Below, piece after piece: positions 37,801-43,817 of a stretch of DNA of 64,000 nucleotides; within the stretch, counting starts at the first letter, position 1, and each line of letters begins with the position of its first letter. The notes below the pieces were generated by a model. It saw only the letters and a list, made by a program, of their open reading frames with translations, was not told the origin of the DNA and did not search any database. This stretch comes from Culturomica massiliensis. Its GTDB lineage: Bacteria; Bacteroidota; Bacteroidia; Bacteroidales; Marinifilaceae. The stretch lies in assembly GCF_900091655.1 (NCBI RefSeq), contig NZ_LT594621.1, positions 3,244,532 to 3,308,531 on the forward strand, written 5' to 3'. A program made the translations under genes and the position numbers.

Positions 37801-38132
37801 GATTCCCGGGACATAATGCCCGTCATTATAAAAACCGGGTAACTGACTACGCTCGCTTTGTCGCTTTGGCATCCGTAAGTACTTATCAGAAAATAACTAG
37901 TGTCCAGGGGACCTCGGAGAGTTGTTGCGATGCCTATTATTTTATGAATTACAACAATGCTTGTATTACAGGTTTACCTTGTGGTAGTAAGGGAGGTGGA
38001 AACTGGGGGGATGTAACGGTTACCATTAATAGAAATTGGAGTAATGCTATGTATAAAAGTTATTTTACTACAGATGGTTCTGTCGGAGGTGGAAATCAAG
38101 GTACTTATTTCAGTCAAATGTGGTTTAAGTGA
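34809..38132 (+). CDS. Secreted multidomain protein: discoidin-like, SUMF1-like and fibrinogen-C-like domains
   Basis: 1107 residues from the ATG at 34809; a GTG three codons upstream is less likely because the signal peptide MKKVILLFSIVIIYPSVLFA starts at the ATG. After a beta domain, residues ~180-330 resemble an F5/8 type C (discoidin) module ending in YRYYRIRIPEAE. Residues ~340-650 resemble a formylglycine-generating (SUMF1) fold: FVMKYELTQEQYVSFLN, FLTPADMLAYADWCGLRPLSELEYEKMAR, GVEDLSGNLAEIYY, FGVRGGSY. The last ~160 residues (CKDYYDSG...NGNYLIDPDGFGG...AYCDMANGGWTRF) look like a fibrinogen C-terminal/collagen-C-like domain. No T9SS sorting domain is evident. The substrate or ligand is unknown, and a cell-surface or secreted role is inferred. 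Confidence 0.72.
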   Translation: MKKVILLFSIVIIYPSVLFASNLRVKSDAVILSVDGVTATVELNLLWENSWCNVFNYDAVYVFGKFKLKDEGKWNSIYLEENSVVIENEGYDADIRSVGFFVYRNKEGQGDTNVKLRLRWKLNGNSEKLLTEEMFHSQQIFFAFEGIEMVYIPTAPFYLGDRYSVNTFNSTSLGGIPAEDDIIGSNSGFTYTASSNSNLAVNAADRKNIALQPDKIAWSGIAPAVWQVDFKTARKICYFGVSGEYRLLDKGRAVPDGIWYLEASSDALTWTELWSGGSAFWGTASQSYPIAGAIKIEEPAAYRYYRIRIPEAESAVVDNMIRINNVAMSEMVLDDPGPVLIDETEHNLPENYPNGYRGFFVMKYELTQEQYVSFLNKLDCSSQYARTIGGILDALKEGDYIFGTDRTRPSCRNGIILYKQREKSDDSYVFACDLNPLNLPNSDDDGQTIACNFLTPADMLAYADWCGLRPLSELEYEKMARAPYPYVPKAGEIATGGTNITGGTGLKNAGKVSEYLNSGNVNAENLIEGPVRSGSFLRNTRDRTECGISYWGVEDLSGNLAEIYYNCDIYGRQLDGRKQGDGGLDIDGNTDVPLYYWPQDSMAFGVRGGSYAGIEELAVSDRRNAIGYFSSLADRKPTVGIRLGLGRLPEAESSSLTLENGLSSGSVIIRDTVCSATEYTITGSVSETRFNNLYSWYCSKDYGKTWERIKGESHKDLTLVGLTLNVPFGTAMEYRYKRCLATPTGSGESGVVALVVGHGFKMNRLQDTLIPCQEIKGFVATTPLPSYFKWKIIDTDSTKMPNEEDDFHSSYKVVTSDLKVGDNWPNGIYYVDLSVESQNKQCNWSRRLEILALPQTIDPFEGISESYMFMENAYVLAHRWTGDDPQEWHLVEDECERIAIDEKTGKITFKDIVAENDLVECHFTASLICEEFPDRVYMKRAKYLCRSCKDYYDSGMRTNGNYLIDPDGFGGIQPYVAYCDMANGGWTRFDQISAGWHGFPGHNARHYKNRVTDYARFVALASVSTYQKITSVQGTSESCCDAYYFMNYNNACITGLPCGSKGGGNWGDVTVTINRNWSNAMYKSYFTTDGSVGGGNQGTYFSQMWFK

Positions 38133-38226
38133 TGTTTTATTTTCAACGAAGACTGTTTATTTTGTTTGAAATTATATTATTTGTAAAAATAATGGGGGAA
38201 AATCTGGGAGGGAAAAGATTTGTTTG

Positions 38227-38234
38227 TATATTTG
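38227..38234 (+). promoter_or_regulatory. Candidate -7 box of the pheA operon promoter
   Basis: TATATTTG matches TAnnTTTG. It would start transcription near 38241, giving about 15 nt of untranslated RNA before the first leader peptide. No good TTTG element is seen 19-21 nt upstream, so the -33 element is weak or missing. Confidence 0.5.
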
Positions 38235-38256
38235 TGCCTGTAATGAACAGAGAAGT

Positions 38257-38313
38257 ATGAAGTCTTTTTCTTTTGCATATTATTTTTATTATTACTTTTT
38301 TAGCAGAAGGTAA
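38257..38313 (+). CDS. Phe/Tyr-rich leader peptide 1 of the pheA operon attenuator
   Basis: An 18-codon frame encodes MKSFSFAYYFYYYFFSRR and ends in TAA at 38311. Five Phe and five Tyr codons make up 10 of 18, which is far beyond chance for such a frame and matches the products of the operon downstream (Phe and Tyr synthesis). The stop codon abuts the antiterminator strand (AAAGGGCTT, 38312-38320). A ribosome that reaches the stop would cover it, while one stalled on the Phe/Tyr run would leave it free. No strong Shine-Dalgarno sequence is visible (AGAGAAG precedes the ATG), as is usual in Bacteroidota. Confidence 0.85.
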   Translation: MKSFSFAYYFYYYFFSRR

Positions 38314-38380
38314 AGGGCTTTGGTATGGATTTTTTTTTTGAATAAAATATAACGGAGCCCTGATGATTCAGGGCTTTTTT
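38312..38380 (+). terminator. Attenuator 1: antiterminator strand and intrinsic terminator
   Basis: The terminator has a stem AGCCCTGA (38356-38363) / TCAGGGCT (38368-38375) with a TGAT loop, followed by a T-run to 38380. The strand AGGGCTTT (38314-38321) pairs with GGAGCCCT (38354-38361; two G-U pairs) and would break the terminator. That same strand can instead pair with AAGTCTTTT (38260-38268) inside the leader reading frame (nine contiguous pairs, two U-G). These are the 1:2, 2:3 and 3:4 pairings of classical amino acid attenuation. Confidence 0.82.
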
Positions 38381-38394
38381 AATTCAGTTTTGAG

Positions 38395-38463
38395 ATGAAT
38401 TTTTTTCGATTTAGCAACCGGTATTATTATTTCTACTTTTATTGTATCAAGAGTAGCCGGTAG
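38395..38463 (+). CDS. Phe/Tyr-rich leader peptide 2 of the pheA operon attenuator
   Basis: A 22-codon frame starting MNFFRFSNR, with codons 10-16 reading Y-Y-Y-F-Y-F-Y, and ending CIKSSR and TAG at 38461. It again has five Phe and five Tyr codons. The peptide is not a simple copy of leader 1: flanking residues and nucleotides differ, so either the duplication is old or the two arose separately. It starts 15 nt after the T-run of terminator 1 and precedes a second terminator. Confidence 0.85.
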   Translation: MNFFRFSNRYYYFYFYCIKSSR

Positions 38464-38532
38464 GCGTATATATTTGTCTTCAACTCATGGAATAAAATTT
38501 ATATGACCCCCGGCAGAACACCGGGGGTTTTT
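38417..38532 (+). terminator. Attenuator 2: pairing segments and intrinsic terminator
   Basis: The terminator stem is ACCCCCGG (38506-38513) / CCGGGGGT (38521-38528) with a 7-nt loop and a T-run to 38532. GCCGG (38456-38460), overlapping the last leader codons, can pair with CCGGC (38510-38514) in the terminator arm (antiterminator). It can also pair with ACCGGT (38417-38422) at the start of the Tyr run (1:2 hairpin, ACCGGU with GCCGGU). A ribosome stalled on Tyr codons 38422-38430 would mask the first segment and favour antitermination. Confidence 0.8.
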
Positions 38533-38558
38533 ATTTGGAACACGCATAAAACAGTAAA

Positions 38559-38653
38559 TAAGTCCGTTGACTTAATTTAATATTTTCGTTGACTATTTGT
38601 ATACAGATACTTAAAGTCTTGAAATGTACAATTAATTTTGAATAATTACTTAA
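38559..38653 (+). repeat. Leader repeat element, copy A (upstream of pheA)
   Basis: A 95-bp segment ending 2 nt before the pheA ATG, nearly identical to 59271-59363 upstream of asnS. The first 16 bp are identical and form a hairpin (TAAGTC-CGTT-GACTTA). The last 71 bp match at 62 positions; the 6-8 nt between differ. It lies downstream of both attenuators. Both copies contain TAATTTTG, a -7-like element, but without a correctly spaced -33 box. The function is unknown: structured mRNA leader, regulatory binding site or mobile remnant are all possible. Confidence 0.8.
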
Positions 38654-38655
38654 GA

Positions 38656-39477
38656 ATGAAAAAGAAAATTGCTATCCAGGGGGTACACGGATGTTTTCAC
38701 GAGCAGGCAGCCCGCTTGTATTACGGAGATGATATAGATGTATTGGAATGTCTGAATTTTGAAGATTTGTTCGTGGGGTTGGAAAGAAAGGAGGCTGAGG
38801 GGGCTGTTATGGCGATCGAAAATACGGTTGCCGGCGGACTTTTGCCTAATTATGCTTTGTTGCATAAATACGGAAAGCAAATCAAGGGGGAGGTGTTTCT
38901 CCGGATTCAGCAGAATCTGATGGCATTGCCCGGACAGCGGATAGAAGATATCCGGGAAGTACATTCGCATTATATGGCCATAGCCCAAACCCGGGAGTTT
39001 TTTAAGCAATTTCCGCATATCCGCCTGATAGAATCCGAAGATACGGCTAAGAGTGCTGCGGATATCGCCCGGGAAGGCCGGATGCATACGGGAGCGATAG
39101 CTTCTGTTTTGGCAGCGGAATTATTCGGACTGGAAGTGTTGCAGGAAAGTATCGAAACCCACAAGCAAAATTTCACTCGTTTCCTGATAGTGGATGATCG
39201 TATTGAAGTTGTTGAAAATGATATCAATAAATCGTCCATTTGTTTTACAATCCCCCACAAAAAAGGGCGTTTGTCTCAGATTCTTTCCATTTTTGCCTTT
39301 TATGATCTGAATCTGACTAAAATACAGTCTTTGCCTATTCCGGGAAAAGAGTGGCAGTATTTCTTTTATGTCGATCTCAAATTCGACGATTATGCACATT
39401 ACCGGGAAGCAATGAATGCTGTAAATCCCTTGGTAGAAGATGTAAAGATTATGGGCGAATATAAGAGTTGTTGTTGA
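38656..39477 (+). CDS. pheA: Prephenate dehydratase
   Basis: 273 residues from the ATG at 38656 (MKKKIAIQGVHGCFHEQAA); a TTG six codons upstream lies inside the repeat element. It converts prephenate to phenylpyruvate, the committed step to Phe. The catalytic PDT domain spans about 1-185, with the essential TRF motif in NFTRFLIV (about 173-180). The regulatory ACT domain follows (about 190-270, with GRLSQILSIFAFYDLNLTKI and a SLPIPGKEW segment in place of the usual ESRP). It is monofunctional: the chorismate mutase is fused to the DAHP synthase at the end of this operon. Two Phe/Tyr attenuators precede it. Confidence 0.95.
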   Translation: MKKKIAIQGVHGCFHEQAARLYYGDDIDVLECLNFEDLFVGLERKEAEGAVMAIENTVAGGLLPNYALLHKYGKQIKGEVFLRIQQNLMALPGQRIEDIREVHSHYMAIAQTREFFKQFPHIRLIESEDTAKSAADIAREGRMHTGAIASVLAAELFGLEVLQESIETHKQNFTRFLIVDDRIEVVENDINKSSICFTIPHKKGRLSQILSIFAFYDLNLTKIQSLPIPGKEWQYFFYVDLKFDDYAHYREAMNAVNPLVEDVKIMGEYKSCC

Positions 39478-39512
39478 TGTCCGATACGTATAAAAATTAA
39501 AAATAAATCCAT

Positions 39513-40706
39513 ATGATTATTCAGCCAGCAAATAGAACTAATAGTGTAAATGAATACTATTTTTCGCGTAAGCTTCAGGAAATTGACGAAATGAATCGTC
39601 AGGGGGAAAAAGTAATTAATCTGGGTATAGGCTCTCCGGATATGGCTCCGGCTGCGGATGTCGTTGATGCGCTTGTTCATGGTGCTCAGAATCCGGATAA
39701 TCATGCCTATCAAAGCTATAAAGGGCTTCGGGATATGCGGATGGCTTTTGCTGACTGGTACCGGAAGTATTATCAGGTGGAATTGGATGCGGATCATGAG
39801 ATTCAGCCGCTTACAGGTTCTAAGGAAGGGATATTATTACTTTCTTTGGCATTTTTAAATAAAGGAGATAAGGTGTTGGTTCCTGATCCGGGCTATCCGA
39901 CATATTCTTCGGCTACATTACTGACTGAAGCGGAAGTCGTTCCGTTTGATTTGAAAGAGGAAAACGGATGGATGCCTGATTTTGATGCTTTGGAGAAAAG
40001 CGATCTTTCCGGAGTGAAAATGATGTGGGTCAATTATCCGAATATGCCGACCGGTGCCCGTGCAAACCTGCAACTTTACCGGAAATTGGTGGATTTCGGA
40101 TTGAAGCATCGTATTTTGATTTGCAATGACAATCCTTACAGTTTTATTCTGAATGAGGAACATTTGAGTATTTTGAGTGTCGACCGGGCTAAAGAATGTT
40201 GTATCGAATTGAATTCGTTGAGTAAAGCTCATAATATGGCCGGCTGGCGTATCGGTATGATTGCCGGTGCTGCGGATGTGATTGCGAATGTATTGAAGGT
40301 AAAAAGCAATATGGATTCCGGTATGTTTAAGCCTTTGCAGTTGGCTGCAGTAAAAGCATTGGCCCAACCGGCAAGTTGGTATATTACGTTGAATAAGGAA
40401 TATCAGGAGCGGAAAAAACTGGCCGGTGATATTTTTGATATGCTGGAGGTCAGCTATGATAAAAGCAGTGGGGGAATGTTTTTGTGGGGAAAAGTCAGCG
40501 ATACCTGGAAAAACGGAGAGGAATTGAGCGATTTTATTTTGAAAAGGGCCCGGGTATTTATTACTCCCGGATTTATTTTCGGAAGTAATGGAGATCGTTA
40601 TATCCGGATATCGCTTTGTGCGAAGCAACCGGTTTTAAGAGAAGCGGCCGGACGGATAAAGAAAAGTTTGGGAATTGGTGGTTTGTGCCATGGTTCCTGG
40701 TGTTGA
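39513..40706 (+). CDS. PLP-dependent class I/II aminotransferase (probable aromatic amino acid aminotransferase)
   Basis: 397 residues, fold-type I aminotransferase. The PLP lysine is in SLSKAHNMAGWRIG (about 234-247), the PLP-binding Asn/Tyr in NDNPYSFIL, and the substrate-binding Arg near the C-terminus in RYIRISLC. The sequence resembles LL-diaminopimelate/aspartate-type aminotransferases, but the position between pheA and tyrA suggests transamination of phenylpyruvate and 4-hydroxyphenylpyruvate to Phe and Tyr. That specificity is inference from context. Starts 35 nt after pheA and ends 21 nt before tyrA. Confidence 0.88.
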   Translation: MIIQPANRTNSVNEYYFSRKLQEIDEMNRQGEKVINLGIGSPDMAPAADVVDALVHGAQNPDNHAYQSYKGLRDMRMAFADWYRKYYQVELDADHEIQPLTGSKEGILLLSLAFLNKGDKVLVPDPGYPTYSSATLLTEAEVVPFDLKEENGWMPDFDALEKSDLSGVKMMWVNYPNMPTGARANLQLYRKLVDFGLKHRILICNDNPYSFILNEEHLSILSVDRAKECCIELNSLSKAHNMAGWRIGMIAGAADVIANVLKVKSNMDSGMFKPLQLAAVKALAQPASWYITLNKEYQERKKLAGDIFDMLEVSYDKSSGGMFLWGKVSDTWKNGEELSDFILKRARVFITPGFIFGSNGDRYIRISLCAKQPVLREAAGRIKKSLGIGGLCHGSWC

Positions 40707-40727
40707 CGGTTATAAAATAAAAGAAAA

Positions 40728-41567
40728 ATGCAGGTAGGTATTATTGGAATCGGATTGATCGGAGGGTCGATGGCGATTGACTTGAAAAAACGAAAATTTG
40801 CAGACCGGATTGTCGGTGTAGAGAACGATCATTTGCACGCGACTGCTGCTTTGGAGATCGGTTTGGTAGATGAAATTGTTTCTTTGGAGGAATGTATTTC
40901 AGGAAGTGATATTATTGTTGTGGCCACTCCGGTAAGTGCTGCCATTCGTTTAATTCCCCGGATACTGGATAAAGTGGATAGGCAGGTGGTGACGGATGTG
41001 TGTTCGACGAAAGAAAAGATCAACGAGATCATTCATTATCATCCCAACCGGAAAAATTTTGTGGCGGCCCATCCGATGGCAGGAACGGAGTATTCCGGGC
41101 CTTGGGCGGCGCTTCCCGGTCTTTTCGACGGCAGAGCCGGTATTATTTGTAATGCAGAGGACTCCGACTTCAGGGCTGTTGAGTTGATTAAAAGCATGTA
41201 CGATTGTCTGAATATGCGGATCATCTATATGAGAGCTGCTCACCATGATGTACATACGGCTTATGTTTCCCATATTTCCCATATATCTTCTTTTGCCTTG
41301 GCATTGACGGTGTTGGAAAAGGAAAAGAATGAGAAAAATATATTCGATTTGGCATCGGGGGGCTTTTCTTCGACTGTCCGGTTGGCAAAGAGTAATGCGG
41401 ATATGTGGGCGCCGATATTTTCTCAAAATAAAGAGAATGTACTTACGGTATTGGATACTTATATTGAGAAATTGCAGGAATTTAAAAAACACATCGGTGA
41501 ATACGATGAGGAAGGCGTGAAGAATTTGATTTACAATGCAAACAAGATAAAGCGGATTATTCGCTAA
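40728..41567 (+). CDS. tyrA: Prephenate dehydrogenase
   Basis: 279 residues. It oxidises prephenate to 4-hydroxyphenylpyruvate using NAD(P). The dinucleotide-binding motif GIIGIGLIGGSMA is at about 4-16. The catalytic area includes TDVCSTKEKI (about 87-96) and HPMAGTEYSGP (about 114-124), where the His and Glu are family-typical, and HISSFALAL near 192-200. No ACT or chorismate mutase domain is fused. It is the third gene of the aromatic operon and starts 21 nt after the aminotransferase. Confidence 0.94.
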   Translation: MQVGIIGIGLIGGSMAIDLKKRKFADRIVGVENDHLHATAALEIGLVDEIVSLEECISGSDIIVVATPVSAAIRLIPRILDKVDRQVVTDVCSTKEKINEIIHYHPNRKNFVAAHPMAGTEYSGPWAALPGLFDGRAGIICNAEDSDFRAVELIKSMYDCLNMRIIYMRAAHHDVHTAYVSHISHISSFALALTVLEKEKNEKNIFDLASGGFSSTVRLAKSNADMWAPIFSQNKENVLTVLDTYIEKLQEFKKHIGEYDEEGVKNLIYNANKIKRIIR

Positions 41568-41602
41568 GGGGTAAAAATAACAAACACAATAACATAAAAT
41601 TT

Positions 41603-42697
41603 ATGGTAACTAAATTAGATTTAATCAAGGCAGATGAGTGGGGTATCTTCTCGGATGTGAAAAAACCGTTGATCATTGCCGGACCTTGTAGTGCGGAGAG
41701 TGAACAACAATTGTTCGAGACGGCTAAGGCGTTAAAAAATGCCGGAATAGAAGTTTTACGTGCCGGGATATGGAAGCCCCGGACCCGTCCGAATTGTTTT
41801 GAAGGAGTCGGGGCAGACGGTTTGATGTGGATGAGGCGGATACAACGTGAATTGGGCATGAAAACTTCGACGGAAGTGGCAAATGTAAAACATGTGTACG
41901 AAGCTTTGAAAGCTGGTGTGGATATGTTGTGGATCGGGGCACGTACGACGGCTAATCCTTTTGCTATGCAGGAGATTGCCGATGCATTGAAGGGTACGGA
42001 TATCCCGGTGTTGGTGAAAAATCCGGTCAATCCCGACGTCGAATTGTGGATCGGTGCCTTGGAGCGCTTGAATATGGCCGGGTTGAAAAAGATAGGGGTG
42101 ATTCACCGGGGATTTTCTACATACAATAAAGTAAAATATAGGAATATGCCTCAATGGCAGCTACCCATTGAGATCAAGCGTCGTTTCAAAGATATTTTGA
42201 TGATTTGTGACCCGAGTCATATTTCCGGAAAAAGGGAATACATCCGTGAGGTTTCTCAGCAAGCGATGGATTTAGGATTTGACGGTTTGATCGTAGAATC
42301 TCATATTTGTCCTGAGATCGCATTGAGTGATGCCGCCCAGCAGGTCACGCCGGCTGCTCTGACTGAAATTATCTCCAGTCTGATTATTCGTGATCCGGAT
42401 TCGGAAAATATGAATTACAGAGAGAATATAGATGAATTACGGGCTCGTATAGATGAGTTGGACGATGAATTGATCGAGATTCTTGGCCGTCGTATGAAGG
42501 TGTCAGAAGAGATCGGACATTATAAAAAACAAAATAACATTGCTATTTTGCAGACCGGACGTTGGGATAAGATTCTGGAAAAAGTATTCCGGAAAGGAGA
42601 AGAAAAAGGATTGAACAATGATTTTATGGAGAAAATATTCAAAGCCATTCACCAGGCTTCTATCGATAAACAAACCGATATTATGAATGCTGAATAA
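41603..42697 (+). CDS. Bifunctional DAHP synthase / chorismate mutase
   Basis: 364 residues with two domains. Residues ~1-265 are a type I (beta/KDO8P-like) 3-deoxy-7-phosphoheptulonate synthase: IIAGPCSAES (about 27-36), RAGIWKPRTRPNCFEG (about 53-68), GARTTANPF, KNPVNPD and HRGFSTY. Residues ~270-355 are an AroQ-type chorismate mutase (NIDELRARIDELDDELIEIL, RRMKVSEEIGHYKK). It thus carries both the first step of the shikimate pathway and the branch to prephenate, which completes the operon from entry point to Phe and Tyr. It is followed by a terminator. Feedback control through the mutase domain is known for similar fusions. Confidence 0.95.
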   Translation: MVTKLDLIKADEWGIFSDVKKPLIIAGPCSAESEQQLFETAKALKNAGIEVLRAGIWKPRTRPNCFEGVGADGLMWMRRIQRELGMKTSTEVANVKHVYEALKAGVDMLWIGARTTANPFAMQEIADALKGTDIPVLVKNPVNPDVELWIGALERLNMAGLKKIGVIHRGFSTYNKVKYRNMPQWQLPIEIKRRFKDILMICDPSHISGKREYIREVSQQAMDLGFDGLIVESHICPEIALSDAAQQVTPAALTEIISSLIIRDPDSENMNYRENIDELRARIDELDDELIEILGRRMKVSEEIGHYKKQNNIAILQTGRWDKILEKVFRKGEEKGLNNDFMEKIFKAIHQASIDKQTDIMNAE

Positions 42698-42716
42698 GCT
42701 TCTTAAATTGTAAATT

Positions 42717-42763
42717 AAAAGTCACAGGTCGAAGGTCGGGAGACGATCGGGCCTGTGACTTTT
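42717..42763. terminator. Terminator of the aromatic operon
   Basis: 12-bp perfect stem AAAAGTCACAGG (42717-42728) / CCTGTGACTTTT (42752-42763) with a 23-nt loop that is itself partly self-complementary. It lies between convergent genes and has A/T runs on both sides. Confidence 0.85.
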
Positions 42764-42778
42764 ATATTGGCAAATCCA

Positions 42779-43747
42779 TCAGAATGTGATCCCCAGGCCA
42801 ACGCTGTATGGATGTAATTTAGGGCCTTTATCGGCTTTAAACATATTGGTCAGGGTGTAGCTGCCCCATACATTAACGCCTCTGTATCCGATACGCGCCA
42901 CTACATCTGCTTTCACCGGCAACAGGTTGAAGTCGTCCGATACTTTTTCTTTTTTCTTATTTCCATTGCTGTTGTTATAAACGATCTTGGTTTTGGAATG
43001 CAGTCTTATGCCACCCATGACTCCTGCCGATACGTACATCTTATTCCTGTGTAAAGCCGGAAATTGCACTTCCATCAATAACGGTATGGTGAGGTAGAGG
43101 GTTTTAAATGAGTTCTTTTTTACTTTCCATTCCGGGTTGATTTCCTGGGGAACCAGTATGTTGTCGTCATTTACGGTTACGGTCCATTTTTTATTGTCAA
43201 AGCGAAGACGTTGGTATTCCAAACCTAAGCCGACGACAATACCGAAATTGTTACGGGGAACTAAGTTGATACTCTGTTGGAACACATTGAATTGCATAAC
43301 AAAAGAATTCATATAGTCCAAGTCCATAAATCCATCTTCCGAGGCTGCATAATTTGAATAATCCGCATCGGCGAAATTGACGAAGCCGAAATTGAAGCCA
43401 CACCAGTGACCGCTAAAACTGCGATGATAGCGGTTGTAACTGCGGTTGTTGCGTTTAAATCTGTTTTTTCCCAGGATCCGGATTTCCTCGTCCGATTCGC
43501 TGTATACGGTGGTGACCGTGTTATTTTTATTACGGACGATTCTGACTTTAACGTTTTTGGGGGAAGACGAATTGGTTTCCAGTAATTTCATTTCGTTGTC
43601 TTCCGGTAAATTTTCCCGTAGCGTTTCTTTCAGTTTCGTGGTATCTTTTTTCTGCCATAAATCTTTAATGATAACGGTGTCTCTTGCCGGTTCTGCAAAA
43701 CTTTCAAGAGCAAATAGCACGATCAGAAGTAATAAAAAAGTTTTCAT
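42779..43747 (-). CDS. Outer membrane beta-barrel protein, predicted ECF-sigma target
   Basis: 322 residues with a signal peptide (MKTFLLLLIVLFALESFA). After a charged, probably periplasmic N-terminal region (about 20-115, Asn/Arg-rich around 98-112) the remainder shows alternating hydrophobic strands, a G-rich FGIVVGLGLEYQRL strand and a terminal HPYSVGLGITF ending in Phe, as in outer membrane beta-barrels. The exact family was not identified. A GTAAC-N17-CGTC promoter (43784-43809) identical in layout to that of the neighbouring sigma gene lies 37-62 nt upstream, so it is probably controlled by that sigma factor. Confidence 0.78.
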   Translation of the reverse strand: MKTFLLLLIVLFALESFAEPARDTVIIKDLWQKKDTTKLKETLRENLPEDNEMKLLETNSSSPKNVKVRIVRNKNNTVTTVYSESDEEIRILGKNRFKRNNRSYNRYHRSFSGHWCGFNFGFVNFADADYSNYAASEDGFMDLDYMNSFVMQFNVFQQSINLVPRNNFGIVVGLGLEYQRLRFDNKKWTVTVNDDNILVPQEINPEWKVKKNSFKTLYLTIPLLMEVQFPALHRNKMYVSAGVMGGIRLHSKTKIVYNNSNGNKKKEKVSDDFNLLPVKADVVARIGYRGVNVWGSYTLTNMFKADKGPKLHPYSVGLGITF

Positions 43748-43783
43748 ACTGTTTGTATTTCTAATGTTAATTCTTTTTCCTAT

Positions 43784-43809
43784 GACGGATGAGCAAAACG
43801 ATTTGTTAC
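43784..43809 (-). promoter_or_regulatory. Predicted ECF sigma promoter of the beta-barrel gene
   Basis: On the minus strand GTAAC (43805-43809), exactly 17 nt, then CGTC (43784-43787). This is the same as the elements at 45198-45223 and 48112-48137. AAC at -35 and CGTC at -10 are typical of ECF sigma promoters. Predicted start about 30 nt before the ATG. Confidence 0.72.
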
Positions 43810-43817
43810 AGCTTGTT

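Noticed and set aside
37800..37870. GTAAC-N17-like match near 37841 as a further ECF promoter
   Set aside because: Reads TCGC rather than CGTC at the -10 position and lies inside a coding frame.
38243..38260. Short frame ATG-AAC-AGA-GAA-GTA-TGA before leader 1
   Set aside because: Five codons without aromatic residues, overlapping the leader start; probably incidental.
38633..38640. TAATTTTG in the repeat copies as a promoter for pheA (and at 59343-59350 for asnS)
   Set aside because: No TTTG element 19-21 nt upstream in either copy; the asnS promoter at 59231-59262 is much better.
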